A DNA stretch of 14,813 bases. It comes from CALKXV01 sp964632495. GTDB lineage: Bacteria > Pseudomonadota > Alphaproteobacteria > Rhodobacterales > Rhodobacteraceae. Location of the stretch: positions 1 to 14,813 of the forward strand of contig CAZWDS010000085.1 of NCBI GenBank assembly GCA_964632495.1. The letters run 5' to 3'. Of the stretch, positions 13,419-14,813 are shown piece after piece. A program made the translations under genes and the position numbers. Positions within the stretch are counted from its first letter, which is position 1, and every line of letters begins with the position of its first letter. A model generated the notes under the pieces. The model searched no databases, was not told the origin of the DNA, and saw only the letters and a program-made list of their open reading frames with translations.

Positions 13419-13760
13419 ATGACCAAGACAAACCGCCGCCAGTTTTTGAAATTCGGCCTTGGCGCCATGGCCGTGCCGCTGGTTGCAAGCGCCGCCAATG
13501 CCGCAGGCCACGCCGTTCATGTGATCGAGATCCGGGGCCACAGATTCTCGCCGTCGAATTTGGAGATGAAGGCAGGCGACCGCGTGCAGTTCATCAATCT
13601 GGACGGCGCGCCCCATACGGCAACTGACCGGGGCGGCAAGTTCGACACCCGCCGGTTGGGCAAAGGCGACGACAAGACGATCCGCATCACGGCCAAAGGC
13701 ACCTACAACTATTTTTGCGAGTTCCACCCCGGCATGACCGGTCGGATTGTTGCCAGTTAA
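13419..13760 (+). CDS. Tat-exported small cupredoxin (amicyanin/plastocyanin-like)
   Basis: A 113-residue protein with a twin-arginine signal (N5-R6-R7-Q-F-L-K, then a hydrophobic stretch ending A-N-A-A-G near 30) and a single cupredoxin domain. Type 1 copper ligands are all present: H66 in G-A-P-H-T-A-T, and C100, H103 and M106 in C-E-F-H-P-G-M, the same C-x2-H-x2-M spacing as amicyanin. It should be a periplasmic electron carrier or copper-binding protein. Tat export fits copper or folded-domain loading before transport, although many Tat cupredoxins take up copper outside. AGAGGA lies seven bases before the ATG. No methylamine dehydrogenase, nitrite reductase or copper-resistance gene is next to it, so the redox partner is unknown. 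A strong terminator follows 33 bases after the stop. Confidence 0.9.
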   Translation: MTKTNRRQFLKFGLGAMAVPLVASAANAAGHAVHVIEIRGHRFSPSNLEMKAGDRVQFINLDGAPHTATDRGGKFDTRRLGKGDDKTIRITAKGTYNYFCEFHPGMTGRIVAS

Positions 13761-13792
13761 TCGTTCCCCGCAATTAATGAGTGTTGTGTTTC

Positions 13793-13836
13793 ACACCTGG
13801 TGTTGGCCCGATCCCCGCCAACGCCGGGTGTTTTTT
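13793..13836 (+). terminator. Intrinsic terminator of the cupredoxin gene
   Basis: The arms ACACCTGGTGTTGGC (13793-13807) and GCCAACGCCGGGTGT (13817-13831) form a 15-base stem with two G-T pairs and a nine-base loop, followed by a run of six T (13831-13836). This is the clearest rho-independent terminator in the window. On the minus strand the hairpin also lies just after the stop of the 99-residue protein gene, but without a T run in that direction. Confidence 0.92.
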
Positions 13837-13841
13837 GTCTA

Positions 13842-14141
13842 TTAACCGAGCTGTTTAAACGCTTCATTCAAAGGCTCACTAGCAGTCGGCTTAGCTTTCT
13901 GCTTCTTGCCCAACTTCTGTAACTCTTGGCGCGCCTTTGAGATGTCAAATCTACGACAAAACGGGATCATTAACTTGATGATTTCGTCTGCCTGTCCTTC
14001 AGGATCGATATCAAGGAGCTGTTCGGCAAGCTCAATGCCGCGAGAGTTTTTTGACACTTCGCGCCCATCCGGAGTGAGGATCACATTTCCAGGTCCAAGA
14101 CGAAACGAATCTCCGAAAATCCTATGAAGCCTGATGTCCAT
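13842..14141 (-). CDS. Uncharacterised 99-residue protein coupled to the ADP-ribosyltransferase-like gene
   Basis: I do not recognise this family. The protein has an N-terminal part of probable beta structure (F-R-L-G-P-G-N-V-I-L-T-P-D-G-R-E-V). A helical middle follows (R-G-I-E-L-A-E-Q-L-L and D-E-I-I-K-L-M-I-P-F-C), then a very basic stretch K-L-G-K-K-Q-K-A-K-P before a short C-terminal helix. There is no signal peptide or membrane segment, so it should be cytoplasmic. Its ATG shares one base with the stop of the upstream gene (TAATG), so the two are translated together. The pair has visibly lower G+C than the rest of the window. As the small downstream partner of a possible ADP-ribosyltransferase it could be an antitoxin, immunity protein or substrate, but nothing in the sequence proves this. 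Confidence 0.7.
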   Translation of the reverse strand: MDIRLHRIFGDSFRLGPGNVILTPDGREVSKNSRGIELAEQLLDIDPEGQADEIIKLMIPFCRRFDISKARQELQKLGKKQKAKPTASEPLNEAFKQLG

Positions 14142-14695
14142 TAAACTACCTCATGTTCGCAGTCAGTTACCCGAATCTTGAAGGTCTCGCTCAACATGTT
14201 TACTTCGCCTTCGAAGGAAGGTCCAATTCGCAACGTTTGCGGGGGACAGAGTATTTCGTCCTCCCAATCGTCTAGATAAAGGCTTGGCGTCGTAATTTTA
14301 AGGCGTTGGCGCAATATAACGAAAGGCTCGTCGCTATGCGCAACAGCTACACGCAAGGCCTTACTTGGAAACAAAGACCACGAATTTGGTGCACTTTCTT
14401 CATAACTTGATTCATCCTCGCCAACGTCCATTCCGCCAAGGCCGCGATAGACCATATAATTCGTAGCATCTGAAAACCGCTCTACGAGCGCGATCAGGGC
14501 CATCAAATGATCGCTAGGTACGGAACCGCTTCGAACGTCCGCGGACTCAACCATGAATCCTCCAAACTGATAGTCTTGGAGTAGTTCCACTTCTGCCTGA
14601 GTAAGCCCGCGCTGATCGTATCTTGAAAATGGGGCAATCCCGGGTTGGGAGTTCTCTACAAACCACTCCTCAAGATCCGAAATCGGATCATACAT
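14141..14695 (-). CDS. Probable ADP-ribosyltransferase-fold protein (R-S-E type, degenerate serine motif)
   Basis: A 184-residue cytoplasmic protein with no signal peptide. I read it as an ADP-ribosyltransferase of the toxin (ADPrib_exo_Tox-like) class because the expected elements occur in order. A helical N-terminal part L31-T-Q-A-E-V-E-L-L-Q-D-Y has a V-R-S-G turn near 54-57. M81-V-Y-R84-G-L carries the NAD-binding Arg. W106-S-L-F-P-S111-K-A-L-R-V-A-V-A lies where the S-T-S strand and helix should be. V126-I-L-R-Q-R-L is followed by S-L-Y-L-D-D-W-E145-D-E147-I-L-C-P-P-Q-T, the E-x-E catalytic loop and final strands. Arg and E-x-E are intact, but the first Ser of S-T-S appears to be Phe109. 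The ATG follows GAGG by seven bases and lies 12 bases after the rpoD stop, so readthrough from rpoD is likely. The target is unknown, and a structural non-enzymatic role is possible. Confidence 0.6.
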   Translation of the reverse strand: MYDPISDLEEWFVENSQPGIAPFSRYDQRGLTQAEVELLQDYQFGGFMVESADVRSGSVPSDHLMALIALVERFSDATNYMVYRGLGGMDVGEDESSYEESAPNSWSLFPSKALRVAVAHSDEPFVILRQRLKITTPSLYLDDWEDEILCPPQTLRIGPSFEGEVNMLSETFKIRVTDCEHEVV

Positions 14696-14707
14696 GCAGC
14701 AACCTCG

Positions 14708-14813
14708 CTACTGATCCAAGAAACTCCGCAGCTTCCGGCTCCGGCTTGGATGCTTCAACTTCCGCAAAGCCTTCGCCTCGATCTGCCTGATCCGCTCTCG
14801 CGTCACGCTGAAC
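14708..14813 (-). CDS. rpoD: RNA polymerase sigma factor RpoD, C-terminal end
   Basis: Only the last 34 codons are inside the window. They read F-S-V-T-R-E-R-I-R-Q-I-E-A-K-A-L-R-K-L, then K-H-P-S-R-S and end L-R-S-F-L-D-Q. This is the conserved region 4.2 helix-turn-helix that contacts the -35 element, with the usual RpoD C-terminus. The Arg residues of V-T-R-E-R-I-R-Q-I-E are those that touch DNA. It is the housekeeping sigma factor. The stop is TAG (14710-14708). The two-gene pair downstream on the same strand starts 12 bases later with no terminator in between. Confidence 0.97.
   Translation of the reverse strand, partial: FSVTRERIRQIEAKALRKLKHPSRSRKLRSFLDQ

Noticed and set aside
13229..13498. 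Upstream extension of the HlyU-family protein
   Set aside because: The frame overlaps the divergent cupredoxin start and encodes no family-like sequence; M-S-F-L-K-K-L-F is the normal N-terminus.
1..14813. CRISPR array, tRNA or insertion sequence
   Set aside because: No regularly spaced direct repeats, tRNA-like cloverleaf, transposase or terminal inverted repeats were seen on reading both strands.

Overview
The window looks like chromosomal DNA of an alphaproteobacterium, most likely Rhodobacteraceae (roseobacter group). This rests on protein similarity recognised by eye: an alphaproteobacterial-type NusB, an nrdR-ribD and ribE/ribB/ribH/nusB arrangement, a VPLPA-CTERM protein, and several small secreted proteins of the kind seen in that family. 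The DNA is G+C-rich. No database search was run, so the taxonomic call is an inference.

Layout. At the left edge is the last part of a plus-strand gene (to 154), possibly an RsbW-like ATP-binding protein. From 166 to about 10061 the minus strand carries a riboflavin/transcription-factor cluster, read right to left: nrdR, ribD, ribE, a spondin-domain VPLPA-CTERM protein, ribB with a degenerate RibA-like domain (RibBX type), ribH and nusB. Several junctions overlap by 1-4 bases, which indicates translational coupling. Between ribD and ribE, on the opposite strand, sits a three-gene capsule module (3996-8478): KpsS-like, an outer-membrane polysaccharide export lipoprotein, and KpsC-like. Together they would build the Kdo linker and supply the outer-membrane export channel of an ABC-dependent capsule. 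The inner-membrane ABC transporter genes are not here.

From 10206 to 13228 there is a run of small minus-strand genes: a YjbQ-family protein whose GTG start overlaps a secreted hypothetical gene, a free-standing RibD_C/DHFR-like reductase, a membrane-anchored SRPBCC protein, a tiny membrane protein, a secreted cysteine-containing protein, and an HlyU-family protein. Divergent from the last is a Tat-exported small cupredoxin (13419-13760), followed by a strong intrinsic terminator.

At the right end is the most unusual part. Two translationally coupled genes of visibly lower G+C (13842-14695) follow the 3' end of rpoD on the same strand, only 12 bases from its stop. The first encodes a 184-residue protein that I read as an R-S-E type ADP-ribosyltransferase fold: Arg84, a degenerate S-T-S region and E145-x-E147 occur in the right order. 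The second encodes a 99-residue protein I do not recognise. This is the best candidate in the window for an undescribed toxin/partner or effector/immunity pair.

There is no gene-free stretch longer than about 200 bases. I saw no tRNA, rRNA, CRISPR array, insertion sequence or FMN riboswitch.
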